From assembly GCF_013371495.1 (NCBI RefSeq), contig NZ_JABWTA010000001.1, positions 1-64,000 on the forward strand: 64,000 nt of DNA, in the 5' to 3' direction. This document shows, piece by piece, positions 37,447 through 44,975 of this stretch. Every line of letters starts with the position of its first letter. Position 1 is the stretch's first letter. The notes under the pieces were generated by a model. That model made no database searches and was not told the DNA's origin. It saw nothing but the letters and a program-made list of their open reading frames with translations. Position numbers and translations under genes: made by a program. The stretch is from Altererythrobacter lutimaris. GTDB lineage: Bacteria > Pseudomonadota > Alphaproteobacteria > Sphingomonadales > Sphingomonadaceae.

Positions 37447-37995
37447 CTATTGTGGGATCACTGCGAGACCGGGCCTCACAATCTTCGCGCTCACGAGTTC
37501 TCCTCCACGGTCAAACCGCACGGGAATCCAGTCTCCGACAGCACCATTCTCGCGCGCTTCTCCCGGACGCTGGACAGAGAAGCCGCGTCCGTCGACTTGG
37601 ACGGTTATGCGGTCACCGCGCCGGACTATCGGTTGCGCTTGAGCGCTCGCTGCTTGTGATGCTGGTGTAAGCGCGACGAAGATTTGCCATCCGCCTGCGC
37701 CTTCGCAGGCGACGCGCACAGTCCGCCCAGGTGTTCCGTGCCAACTGGTTAGCAGCTCGCTGCCGCAAGCGTTGAGTTTCAACCGGTTATCTGCTTTTTG
37801 TCGCGCTCCGCCGGGCATACCGGCTGGAACACCGGTGAAGGCAGCGACCGCTTTGTCAATTTCGGCCGGCAAAGTGAATTGACGCTCCTGAGCGAATGCA
37901 AGCGATCCGCTGATTGCACCTGTGAATGCGATCCCAGCGAAAATCGCTCGGATGCGGGAGCTCGGCCTTATTCTTGGCTCTCTGTGCTTTGGCAT
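37447..37995 (-). CDS. flgA: Flagellar basal body P-ring assembly chaperone FlgA
   Basis: A 182-residue periplasmic protein with a signal peptide (cleavage after about residue 35, SLAFAQ-E). The C-terminal SAF-like domain shows PIVRRGDRITVQVDGRGFSVQ and GDWIPVRFDRGGELVSAKIV, typical of FlgA, which helps FlgI assemble into the P ring. First gene of the - strand flagellar block, behind a strong sigma-54 promoter. Confidence 0.9.
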   Translation of the reverse strand: MPKHREPRIRPSSRIRAIFAGIAFTGAISGSLAFAQERQFTLPAEIDKAVAAFTGVPAGMPGGARQKADNRLKLNACGSELLTSWHGTPGRTVRVACEGAGGWQIFVALTPASQAASAQAQPIVRRGDRITVQVDGRGFSVQRPGEARENGAVGDWIPVRFDRGGELVSAKIVRPGLAVIPQ

Positions 37996-38010
37996 CGCTT
38001 TAACCTTTCA

Positions 38011-38027
38011 TTGGCGGAACAATTGCC
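38011..38027 (+). promoter_or_regulatory. Possible sigma-54 promoter facing the diguanylate cyclase gene
   Basis: TTGGCGGAACAATTGCC on the + strand has the right GG-N10-GC spacing and TGGC/TTGC blocks, but lacks the CACG part. It would start transcription about 185 bp upstream of the GGDEF gene and overlaps the initiation region of the opposite flgA promoter. Weak evidence. Confidence 0.3.
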
Positions 38028-38036
38028 ACCGTACGA

Positions 38037-38053
38037 AGCAAACTCCGTGCCAG
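38037..38053 (-). promoter_or_regulatory. Predicted sigma-54 promoter for flgA
   Basis: On the - strand CTGGCACGGAGTTTGCT is a full match to the -24/-12 consensus YTGGCACG-N4-TTGCW with GG and GC 10 bp apart. Predicted transcription start near 38026, 31 bp before the flgA ATG. A second, weaker - strand match (TGGCATGACCCTTGCC, 38139-38154) lies further upstream. Confidence 0.82.
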
Positions 38054-38221
38054 CTTTGGCTGCGCGACTGTGCATCCAAACTTCTGCTTGGACGGCCTCA
38101 GGGAAATTGCTGATGTCCAACCTCACCAAGTTTTGAGCGGCAAGGGTCATGCCATCCGACGCGAAAATATGAATAAGCAAAAGCGGCGTCGCCAATTGTC
38201 GCGCAGAGATGTGAGTGCTCC

Positions 38222-39310
38222 ATGGGTCTGGTCTGGAAACGCAAAAGAGACGATGCGCTCGCAGGAGCTTTGGGGGAAGGAAAGCCGTCCGCCAGATCGG
38301 ACAACCGATCCATAGCAAGCGAGGCGCAGTGGGAACTTCTCAAGCGCATCACGGCTTTGCTTGTATCCAACAACCTCTCTGTCACCCCAGAGAATCTGCG
38401 CTTTGCTCAACAGGCCTTGAGCGGTTCGAAGGTTCGTTGGGCGGGCGAACTGGCCCAGCGCGAAATGTCTGGCGCTCCGATCGAGCAAGGCTGGATCGAC
38501 AGCTTGCTGGCAGCAGACGACGATGAGGCGAGCGAGAAAGCGGAGATGGACCGGCTGATGACAAAGCTGGAGCAGATGCTTTCGAACTTTGCGTCTACCA
38601 GCAAGTCTGCAGGCGATGCCACGGCCGAGTATCGCGCTGAAGTATCAAACCATGTCACAGCTCTTGAAGCCGAGCCCGATGAAGATGGTCTGAGGCCGCT
38701 CATACAGCTCTCTCGAAAGATGCTGGCGAAAATCCGAACAATTGAAGGCAAGATGGAGCAAGCTCAGGCTGAAGCAGAACAACTTCGCAAGCGGCTTGCG
38801 ACTGCGCGGCTTGAGGCCGACATCGATCCGCTTACCCAACTGCCAAATCGTCGCGCTTTTCAGCGCAAGATCGAGGAATTGGCCGTTGCAGCCGATGCGT
38901 TGGACCAAGCCATCAGCGTCGCATTTTGCGATGTAGATCACTTCAAGCGGATCAATGATGCGCATGGTCATGAAACCGGCGATCGTGTTCTGAAGGCGAT
39001 CGGGGCATCGCTGAAGGAGATGATCAGCCAGGACTGCTTTGTGGCTAGGCATGGCGGTGAGGAATTTGCCTTGTTGCTGTCAGGCCTTTCGGATCAGGAA
39101 GCCTGGTGCAAAGTCGATGCCGCGCGCCGCGCACTTTCTTCGCGCAAGTTCAAGAGCCGCAACTCTGAGAAGCCGATTGGGCGCGTCACTTTCTCTGCCG
39201 GGGTCACGCAGATCAAGTCGGACGAAGAATTCGGCGAAGCTCTCGGCCGTGCGGATGCAGCACTCTACCAAGCCAAGGCCGAAGGGCGAAACAGAGTCCT
39301 GCTCGGCTAG
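38222..39310 (+). CDS. GGDEF-domain diguanylate cyclase next to flagellar genes
   Basis: A 362-residue soluble protein. Residues 1-150 hold a helical region of unknown type, about 150-195 a likely coiled coil (KMEQAQAEAEQLRKRLATARLEAD), and about 196-362 a GGDEF domain with active-site GGEEF at 278-282, so it should make c-di-GMP. The RxxD inhibitory site is absent (SQDC there). There is no membrane segment or recognisable sensor domain. Being placed between two flagellar blocks, it may link flagellar assembly and c-di-GMP. It converges with the ExbD-like gene 9 bp away. Confidence 0.88.
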   Translation: MGLVWKRKRDDALAGALGEGKPSARSDNRSIASEAQWELLKRITALLVSNNLSVTPENLRFAQQALSGSKVRWAGELAQREMSGAPIEQGWIDSLLAADDDEASEKAEMDRLMTKLEQMLSNFASTSKSAGDATAEYRAEVSNHVTALEAEPDEDGLRPLIQLSRKMLAKIRTIEGKMEQAQAEAEQLRKRLATARLEADIDPLTQLPNRRAFQRKIEELAVAADALDQAISVAFCDVDHFKRINDAHGHETGDRVLKAIGASLKEMISQDCFVARHGGEEFALLLSGLSDQEAWCKVDAARRALSSRKFKSRNSEKPIGRVTFSAGVTQIKSDEEFGEALGRADAALYQAKAEGRNRVLLG

Positions 39311-39319
39311 GCATCACGA

Positions 39320-39790
39320 CTAATTCGCGAGCTGTTCGCCCACATCGTTGCTGCGCTCAAACCCGAGGCTGGCATAGGCATCGCGTGCTGCTCCTGACTG
39401 CATGAGAACCCGCGTATTGACGGTCGAACTTTGGGTCGCCGCCAGCCAGTCACCTGCTGTCGCGACCGCCCAGTTTTGATCTCCCGCAGGATATTGGACA
39501 ATAATCGTAAGCGTAGCGCGCGGATCAAGCGATTGCTCGCTCAGCCATGCAGCGAGCACTTCTGCGCCTACTTCCGCACCTTCTTCTGCGCGAAAGAGCG
39601 ACTGGCTTTGTGCCAAATACAGGCTTTCGGACGATTCGCCTTCCGGCTGCGTAGCAGAGGCGTCCGGGCTACCGTCTTGAGTGACTTCCGCCGCTTTCAT
39701 GGAACTGAGCCCTGTCAGGGTCACCAGAAAGAGAATGAGCGACAGGTCAGCGAGCGTGACTTGCCAGGATGATGCGGCGCGCGGGATCAT
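39320..39790 (-). CDS. Small ExbD/MotB-like membrane protein (second stator-like pair, B subunit)
   Basis: A 156-residue protein with one N-terminal membrane helix preceded by a short cytoplasmic tail and containing a buried Asp15 (WQVTLADLSLILFLVTLTGL), the arrangement by which MotB, ExbD and TolR carry protons. The remaining about 120 residues are periplasmic and show no OmpA-like peptidoglycan-binding motif, unlike the canonical MotB at 49574-50452. It overlaps the ExbB-like gene upstream by ATGA. Not recognised as a named family; the call rests on topology, the Asp and its partner. Confidence 0.65.
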   Translation of the reverse strand: MIPRAASSWQVTLADLSLILFLVTLTGLSSMKAAEVTQDGSPDASATQPEGESSESLYLAQSQSLFRAEEGAEVGAEVLAAWLSEQSLDPRATLTIIVQYPAGDQNWAVATAGDWLAATQSSTVNTRVLMQSGAARDAYASLGFERSNDVGEQLAN

Positions 39791-40464
39791 GCGGCGCGCT
39801 TCCGTTCCGAGGCAGACGCTGGTCGCTCAACAGGTCGAGTGACAGGGCACGCCTGCTTGAGCTGCGCTACCAACCATCGGACAAGCATCTCGCGCGCTTC
39901 TTCTTCGCGCTCTCCGCGTCGTTCGATTGCTCTCGCGAGGGGATAGAACACGATGTGCGCAAGCATCAGACCGTATAGGGTGGAGACTACTGCCGTTGAT
40001 ACGGATGTGGTGAGGCCAGGGAGCGCGTCAAAGTCGCGCGGTAGCTGGCTCAAGGCAAACAGGGTGCCCGCAAGGCCGAACACCGGGCCAAGCTCCGCCA
40101 CGGAATCGAGGGTGCGCATCGCACGCTCGCGCGTTTTCTGGCGGCTAGCGACATGGCGTTCATGCTCGGCCATCATGGCGTCGGTGGAACGGTGCCGGAT
40201 CAGCGCTTTGGTCGCATCTTTGAGCTCAAGGTCAGCCAAATCCGGCGCATCGGAGCGGATCACACCATCGCGCTGCATGCGAGCGACGCGCGGGGCAAGA
40301 TGCGCGCGCGCCTTGGTCGCATCGAAGCGCGGGCGCAGCAATGCGACAAGATGCGTTGCGGTGACATGGTAATCGCTGAGACCACTACGCGCGAAGCCAG
40401 CGAGTATCGTTCCACCAAGCACAATGCAAAGCGCCACAGGATCAAACAGGTGCTGAAGTGTCAC
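39787..40464 (-). CDS. MotA/TolQ/ExbB-family proton channel protein (second stator-like pair, A subunit)
   Basis: A 225-residue protein with three hydrophobic segments: about 7-25, about 122-143 (VAELGPVFGLAGTLFALSQL) and about 153-178 (SVSTAVVSTLYGLMLAHIVFYPLA). The last two carry the MotA_ExbB domain signature. Three helices and short length resemble ExbB/TolQ more than four-helix MotA. It is transcribed away from flgB, with the candidate activator palindrome in the shared control region. With the ExbD-like gene it forms a compact ion-driven two-gene unit of unknown purpose. Confidence 0.75.
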   Translation of the reverse strand: MTLQHLFDPVALCIVLGGTILAGFARSGLSDYHVTATHLVALLRPRFDATKARAHLAPRVARMQRDGVIRSDAPDLADLELKDATKALIRHRSTDAMMAEHERHVASRQKTRERAMRTLDSVAELGPVFGLAGTLFALSQLPRDFDALPGLTTSVSTAVVSTLYGLMLAHIVFYPLARAIERRGEREEEAREMLVRWLVAQLKQACPVTRPVERPASASERKRAA

Positions 40465-40585
40465 GGTATTTGCATCCTATCCGGCGGCCTTTTGAGTTGC
40501 ACCTTGAAGGACGGCTGAAATCGCGCCCCATTAAGCCCGGAATGCGCTTTTGAAGCAGGCAATCCGGCGATTCTTTGCCAGTGTC

Positions 40586-40601
40586 CGGCAAGTGCTTGCC
40601 G
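40586..40601. promoter_or_regulatory. Candidate flagellar activator site CGGCAA-N4-TTGCCG upstream of flgB
   Basis: CGGCAAGTGCTTGCCG is a palindrome 54 bp upstream of the -24 element of the flgB sigma-54 promoter, an ordinary enhancer position. It lies in the divergent region shared with the ExbB/ExbD-like pair and could act on both. The motif matches the copies at 36933 and 58869. Confidence 0.6.
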
Positions 40602-40654
40602 CAAGGGCAGTTCCGGACCCGTAATTTTGCGGATGAAGCCTCCGAACACACAAA

Positions 40655-40671
40655 TTGGCACGCCCCTTGCT
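40655..40671 (+). promoter_or_regulatory. Predicted sigma-54 promoter for the flgB operon
   Basis: TTGGCACGCCCCTTGCT matches the -24/-12 consensus at every conserved position, with GG-N10-GC spacing. Predicted start of transcription near 40682, 35 bp before the flgB ATG; the AGGAAGGA ribosome-binding site lies at 40706-40713. Confidence 0.88.
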
Positions 40672-40716
40672 ATTTCAATCCTGAGCTCGCGCGAAGCAGC
40701 GCGACAGGAAGGATTG

Positions 40717-41070
40717 ATGCAAATGAGCGAAGCCATCTTCGGCATTCACGGCAAAGCGCTGGAACTGCGCTCGCAGCGCATGGGGATGCTGACATCCAAT
40801 ATCGCGAACGCCGCAACGCCCGGCTACAAAGCACGCGATCTGGATTTCGCAGCGGCTCTCAAAGCGCGCGAAAGCGGCGCGGATCAATCAGCTGCCGTTC
40901 TCAGCAACACCAAATTCCGTGTGCCTGTCATGCCATCGCTTGATGGCAACACAGTCGAGCTTGCCAATGAACAAGTCGCCTTTGCGGAAAATGCCGTCGC
41001 TTACAGCGCGACGCTCGCTTTCGTGCAAGGCAAGGTCAACACCGTCACGCGCGCGCTGAAGGGTGAATGA
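40717..41070 (+). CDS. flgB: Flagellar basal-body proximal rod protein FlgB
   Basis: A 117-residue rod protein with the conserved N-terminal rod/hook motif (RMGMLTSNIANAATPGYKARDLDF) and the C-terminal helix that pairs in the rod. The start is the ATG at 40717 or 40723, both behind AGGAAGGA; the longer open frame to 40627 includes the promoter and is rejected. First gene of the rod-hook operon; its stop overlaps flgC. Confidence 0.93.
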   Translation: MQMSEAIFGIHGKALELRSQRMGMLTSNIANAATPGYKARDLDFAAALKARESGADQSAAVLSNTKFRVPVMPSLDGNTVELANEQVAFAENAVAYSATLAFVQGKVNTVTRALKGE

Positions 41071-41480
41071 CGATGAGCGATAATCGCATGAATATCTTCG
41101 ATGTCGCGCAGCGCAGCATGTCTGCGCAAATGGTGCGGATGAATGTCGCAGCGTCGAACCTCGCCAATGCCGGTTCGGTCTCTGCCAGCGCTGAAGAAGC
41201 TTACCGGCCTTTGCGCACTGTGTTTGAAAGCGAGCTCGACCGCGCCACAGGATTGTCCGGCGTACGGGTTGGCGAAGTCATCCGTTCTGAAGTCCAGCCA
41301 ACCAAGCGCCACGATCCCAATCATCCGCTCGCAGATGCCAACGGTGATGTGTGGGAAGCGCCGGTCGATGAAGCCTCTGAAATGGTCGAGCTGATGGAAA
41401 GCGCGCGACAGTATCAGAACGTCATCGGCGCGCTCCAGACCGCCAAGCAATTGATGCTCGAAACCTTGAGGAGCCGATAA
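41067..41480 (+). CDS. flgC: Flagellar basal-body rod protein FlgC
   Basis: A 137-residue proximal rod protein: the N-terminal motif MVRMNVAASNLANAGS and the C-terminal EMVELMESARQYQNVIGALQTAKQLMLETL are typical of FlgC. Size matches the family (about 135). ATGA overlap with flgB. Exported by the flagellar type III apparatus. Confidence 0.94.
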   Translation: MTMSDNRMNIFDVAQRSMSAQMVRMNVAASNLANAGSVSASAEEAYRPLRTVFESELDRATGLSGVRVGEVIRSEVQPTKRHDPNHPLADANGDVWEAPVDEASEMVELMESARQYQNVIGALQTAKQLMLETLRSR

Positions 41481-41483
41481 ATC

Positions 41484-41867
41484 ATGACTGATACGACCAC
41501 CGTTTCAAATGCCAATGCGTCACGCTCCATCGACGCGCTTAATGCGCCAGGGGCGACGCCGCTGCGCAATGGATTTTCCGATCTGGGGCAAGCCGATTTC
41601 CTGCGCCTGCTGACTGTCCAGCTGCAGCAACAAGACCCGTTCGAGCCAATGGATAACAAGGACATGCTGGCTCAGATGGCGGAGTTTTCTGCTCTCGCTG
41701 GCAGCGACACGACAAACGATAAACTGTCCGAGATTTCAAAGAAACTGGATGCGTTGATCCAGGTCCAGATGGCCGCGCAGCAAGCAAGCATGGCTGCCGC
41801 CAATGCCATCACTCAGATCAACAGCGGAGTTGCGGCTGAGTCTTCAGACCCCGTCACAACCATCTGA
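41484..41867 (+). CDS. flgD: Flagellar hook cap protein FlgD, N-terminal domain only
   Basis: A 127-residue protein with the FlgD signature (DFLRLLTVQLQQQDPFEPMDNKDMLAQMAEFSALA). Ordinary FlgD proteins are about 220-230 residues, with a C-terminal tudor/Ig-like part that is absent here; the frame simply ends after the N-terminal segment and flgE follows after 24 bp, so it is a natural short form rather than a frameshift, as no remnant follows. It caps the growing hook. Confidence 0.88.
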   Translation: MTDTTTVSNANASRSIDALNAPGATPLRNGFSDLGQADFLRLLTVQLQQQDPFEPMDNKDMLAQMAEFSALAGSDTTNDKLSEISKKLDALIQVQMAAQQASMAAANAITQINSGVAAESSDPVTTI

Positions 41868-41891
41868 TTTTACAGCGAGGAGCCAAACCAA

Positions 41892-42707
41892 ATGTCATTC
41901 TTTATTTCCCTGAGCGGACTGCGTGCTGCGGAAGCCGATCTCGGCACGATTGCGCAGAATATCGCTAACTCTGAAACCGTGGGCTTCAAGAAAAGCTCGC
42001 TGCAATTTGCCGATATCGTCGCAAGCGGCTCTGCTTCTGACCCTCGCATTACCGCCGGTATCGGGACCGCAGTTTCGTCGACCACGCAGAACTTCTCTCT
42101 GGGTGCGCTGGAGCAGACCGGACGCAATCTTGACGTTGCAATTGATGGCGATGGTTTCTTCGCGACCGTCAATCCGGAAAGCGGCGCGCTGACATTCACC
42201 CGGAACGGGAATTTCCGTCTGGATGGTGCCGGGAACCTGACAGATGCAACAGGGCAGAGGCTGCAAGTCTTCCCGACCGACGCCGCAGGCAACGTGACGA
42301 GCACGGCAGCGACTGTCGATACGGTAGTCCCGATCACAAACGGAGCAGGCGCGGACCTCTCCAACGTTGTGATCGAAGACAATGGCTTGGTGTTCGCGTC
42401 CTATTCCGATGGATCGACCGATGCCGTCGGGCGCATTGCTCTCAGCACCTTTGTCGCGCCTGATGGCCTCCGCCAGCTCAGCCAAACGCGCTGGGAGCAA
42501 ACAGGTCTGTCCGGCCCGCCGGTCTACAATCTGCCCGGCATTGGCAACTCCGGTGAGCTGTTCTCCGGCGCATTGGAGCGATCAAATGTGGACTTGGCTG
42601 AAGAGCTGGTTGCGCTGATCACAGCGCAGCGGAACTTCCAGGCCAATGCGCGAGCGATCGATACGGCAACGCAGATCTCCCAGACTGTCATTAACTTGAG
42701 GTCGTAA
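41892..42707 (+). CDS. flgE: Flagellar hook protein FlgE, unusually short
   Basis: A 271-residue protein with the N-terminal hook motif (MSFFISLSGLRAAEADLGTIAQNIANSETVGFKKS), a central GDGFFAT / FTRNGNFRLD segment and the C-terminal ALERSNVDLAEELVALITAQRNFQANARAI. Position between flgD and flgF identifies it as the hook protein. Typical FlgE has 400 or more residues; this one is close to FlgG size and lacks most of the outer D2-D3 domains. A GAGGAG ribosome-binding site precedes the ATG. Confidence 0.87.
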   Translation: MSFFISLSGLRAAEADLGTIAQNIANSETVGFKKSSLQFADIVASGSASDPRITAGIGTAVSSTTQNFSLGALEQTGRNLDVAIDGDGFFATVNPESGALTFTRNGNFRLDGAGNLTDATGQRLQVFPTDAAGNVTSTAATVDTVVPITNGAGADLSNVVIEDNGLVFASYSDGSTDAVGRIALSTFVAPDGLRQLSQTRWEQTGLSGPPVYNLPGIGNSGELFSGALERSNVDLAEELVALITAQRNFQANARAIDTATQISQTVINLRS

Positions 42708-42712
42708 GCGCC

Positions 42713-43459
42713 ATGGACCGGCTCATCTACACTGCGCTCACCGGCATGGATGCGGCTATGAACCGCCAGCGCGCGGTCGCGAACAACCTTGCCAATGCTT
42801 CGACCCCTGGCTTTCGGGGAGAGGAGTTTGCGGTCACGCCTGCAACGCTCAAAGGGCCATCGCTCGAGGCGCGAGCAATGGCGCAAGGCGCAGTCCGCGG
42901 TGCGAATATGGCGCTCGGCAGTATCAACGATACTGGCCGTGCGCTCGACATCGCTGTGCAAGGCGAAGCGTTGATCGCTCTGCAAGTGGCAGATGGCGGC
43001 GAAGTCTATACAAGGCGTGGCGATCTTCGCGTGACACCAAACGGGCTCGTCGAAAATGGCGATGGGCTGCCGGTCATGAGCGAAGGCGGACCGCTTACCG
43101 TGCCAGCAGGCTCGCGGATCAGCTTTGGCGATGATGGATCGGTGTTTGCGACCGATCTTGGCGCGCCCGGTGCCCAGCCTGAGCTGGTCGGACGCATCAA
43201 GCTCGCTGATCCTGACGGAAGCCCGCTGGTCAAAGGGATCGACGGCTTTCTGAAAGTGCCGGGAGGCGGCGTCCTGCCGGAAGATCCCACTGCGCGGATT
43301 ACAACCGGCGCGCTTGAAGGCTCCAACATCAATACCGCCGCAACTTTGGTTGAAATGATCGAAGCGCAGCGTGCTTTCGAACAACGCTCCAAAATGATCG
43401 CAACTGCCGGTGAGCTCGATGCGGCTGGCGCGCGCTTGATGGCGCTTGGCGGCAGCTAA
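42713..43459 (+). CDS. flgF: Flagellar basal-body rod protein FlgF
   Basis: A 248-residue rod protein (MDRLIYTALTGMDAAMNRQRAVANNLANASTPGFRGEEF) with the C-terminal TGALEGSNINTAATLVEMIEAQRAFEQRSKMI. The length is normal for FlgF. Five bp after flgE and followed by flgG after a good AAGGAA ribosome-binding site. Confidence 0.93.
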   Translation: MDRLIYTALTGMDAAMNRQRAVANNLANASTPGFRGEEFAVTPATLKGPSLEARAMAQGAVRGANMALGSINDTGRALDIAVQGEALIALQVADGGEVYTRRGDLRVTPNGLVENGDGLPVMSEGGPLTVPAGSRISFGDDGSVFATDLGAPGAQPELVGRIKLADPDGSPLVKGIDGFLKVPGGGVLPEDPTARITTGALEGSNINTAATLVEMIEAQRAFEQRSKMIATAGELDAAGARLMALGGS

Positions 43460-43485
43460 CTCCTCTTTCTGAAAGGAACTTCGTA

Positions 43486-44274
43486 ATGCCTACTTCAGCT
43501 TTGCAAGTCGCCCGCACTGGGCTTGAAGCGCAAGATGTGCGCATGCGTGTGATCGCGAACAATCTCGCGAACATAGGCACGACGGGCTTCAAACGCGATC
43601 GGCCTGAATTTGAAACGCTCGCCTATCAGGATACGCGTGTTGCAGGGCAACAGTCGACGGCTGAGACGACATTCGCAATTGGTCTCAATCTCGGCACTGG
43701 CGTTGCTGTCCAAGGGACAACGCGGATCAACGAGCAAGGCACGCTTAACACGACCGGCAATGGCTTGGACTTGGCGCTCGATGGCGACGGGTTCTTTCAG
43801 GTAGAGCTTCCCGGCGGACAGCTGGGCTATACGCGTGCCGGCAATTTCACTTTGAGTGCAGATGGCGCGCTGGTCACGGCACAAGGCTATCCGGTGCAGC
43901 CCGGAATTCAGGTCCCGGCTGGATCGCAATCCATCACCATTGCACCCGACGGGACTGTCAGCGCGATTGTACCCGGTGATGCCGCGCCAGCAGCATTGGG
44001 CGAGCTGACAATTGCAAGCTTCGTCAATCCGGCGGGCTTGCAGGCCAATGGCGAAAACTTTCTTTTGGAGACAGCGGCAAGCGGTCCTGCGGAAGTGGGT
44101 GTGGCGGGCCTGGATGGGCGCGGCCGGATCAGGCAAGGGATGCTGGAAGCCTCCAACGTCAATGTCGTTGAAGAACTTGTCGGAATGATCGAAGCGCAGC
44201 GTGCTTACGAGATTAATTCGCGCATGATCAGCGCGGTCGACGAGATGCTCCGCAACGCCAATCAGACTTTGTGA
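43486..44274 (+). CDS. flgG: Flagellar distal rod protein FlgG
   Basis: A 262-residue rod protein with typical FlgG length and motifs: LQVARTGLEAQDVRMRVIANNLANIGTTGFKRDR at the N-terminus, GDGFFQVELPGGQLGYTRAG in the centre and LEASNVNVVEELVGMIEAQRAYEINSRMI near the C-terminus. It forms the distal rod between the inner-membrane basal body and the hook. Its stop overlaps the possible GTG start of flgH. Confidence 0.95.
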   Translation: MPTSALQVARTGLEAQDVRMRVIANNLANIGTTGFKRDRPEFETLAYQDTRVAGQQSTAETTFAIGLNLGTGVAVQGTTRINEQGTLNTTGNGLDLALDGDGFFQVELPGGQLGYTRAGNFTLSADGALVTAQGYPVQPGIQVPAGSQSITIAPDGTVSAIVPGDAAPAALGELTIASFVNPAGLQANGENFLLETAASGPAEVGVAGLDGRGRIRQGMLEASNVNVVEELVGMIEAQRAYEINSRMISAVDEMLRNANQTL

Positions 44275-44282
44275 GACATCTC

Positions 44283-44963
44283 ATGACATTGCACCGCCAT
44301 CTAGGGGTTATCTCGCTTGGTCTCGCTTTATCTGCCTGTGGTCTCGGGGGATCTTCAGGCCCTCGTCCGGGCTTTTCGCCGCCACCGATGCCTGTCGAAA
44401 CAGGTGTCCAACCGCCTGCCGCTTCCACCAATGGCGCGATCTTCCAGCCTGCTTATGGCTATGCCGGATTGATCGAAGGAACCCGCGCACGCCGTGTCGG
44501 TGACATGCTGACGATCGTGCTGGTTGAAAGCGTCGACACCACCAAGCGTACGACGGCCAGAACGCAGCGCGATGGCTCTGCATCGATCACCCCGCCGACC
44601 GCCGGACCGCTCTCCTTCCTCAACCCCAATGCCCTTAAAGCTGCGTCCGAAGCGTCGTTCAGAGGGCAGGGGCAAGCTGCGCAAAGCAGTTCGCTTAACG
44701 GTGCAGTCGCTGTGACTATCGCTGAAGTGCGCTCCAATGGAACCGCCCGTGTAGTCGGAGAAAAACAGATGTCTTTAAGTCAGGGAGAAGAATGGATCCA
44801 GTTCGCTGGAACTGTGCGCCTCGCTGACATTGATGGCGATAACCGTTTGTTGTCGAGCCAAGTGGCCGATGCGCAAATCATCTATTCCGGCAGCGGCTCG
44901 ATCCAGCGTGCAAGCAGGCCCGGTTGGCTGTCCCGCTTCTTCAGTGCAATTTCGCCGTGGTGA
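44283..44963 (+). CDS. flgH: Flagellar L-ring lipoprotein FlgH
   Basis: A 226-residue lipoprotein (lipobox LSAC, Cys19) that forms the outer-membrane L ring. Motifs typical of FlgH include EGTRARRVGDMLTIVLVES and GEEWIQFAGTVRLADID, with a C-terminal RPGWLSRFFSAISPW. I use the ATG at 44283, which gives a standard-length lipoprotein signal; a GTG at 44271 overlapping the flgG stop is an alternative start. Confidence 0.92.
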   Translation: MTLHRHLGVISLGLALSACGLGGSSGPRPGFSPPPMPVETGVQPPAASTNGAIFQPAYGYAGLIEGTRARRVGDMLTIVLVESVDTTKRTTARTQRDGSASITPPTAGPLSFLNPNALKAASEASFRGQGQAAQSSSLNGAVAVTIAEVRSNGTARVVGEKQMSLSQGEEWIQFAGTVRLADIDGDNRLLSSQVADAQIIYSGSGSIQRASRPGWLSRFFSAISPW

Positions 44964-44975
44964 GGGGCTAAAATC

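Noticed and set aside
40053..40067. GGGCACCCTGTTTGCC on the - strand as a sigma-54 promoter
   Set aside because: Correct spacing but the -24 T is missing and it lies inside the ExbB-like gene with no operon start behind it.
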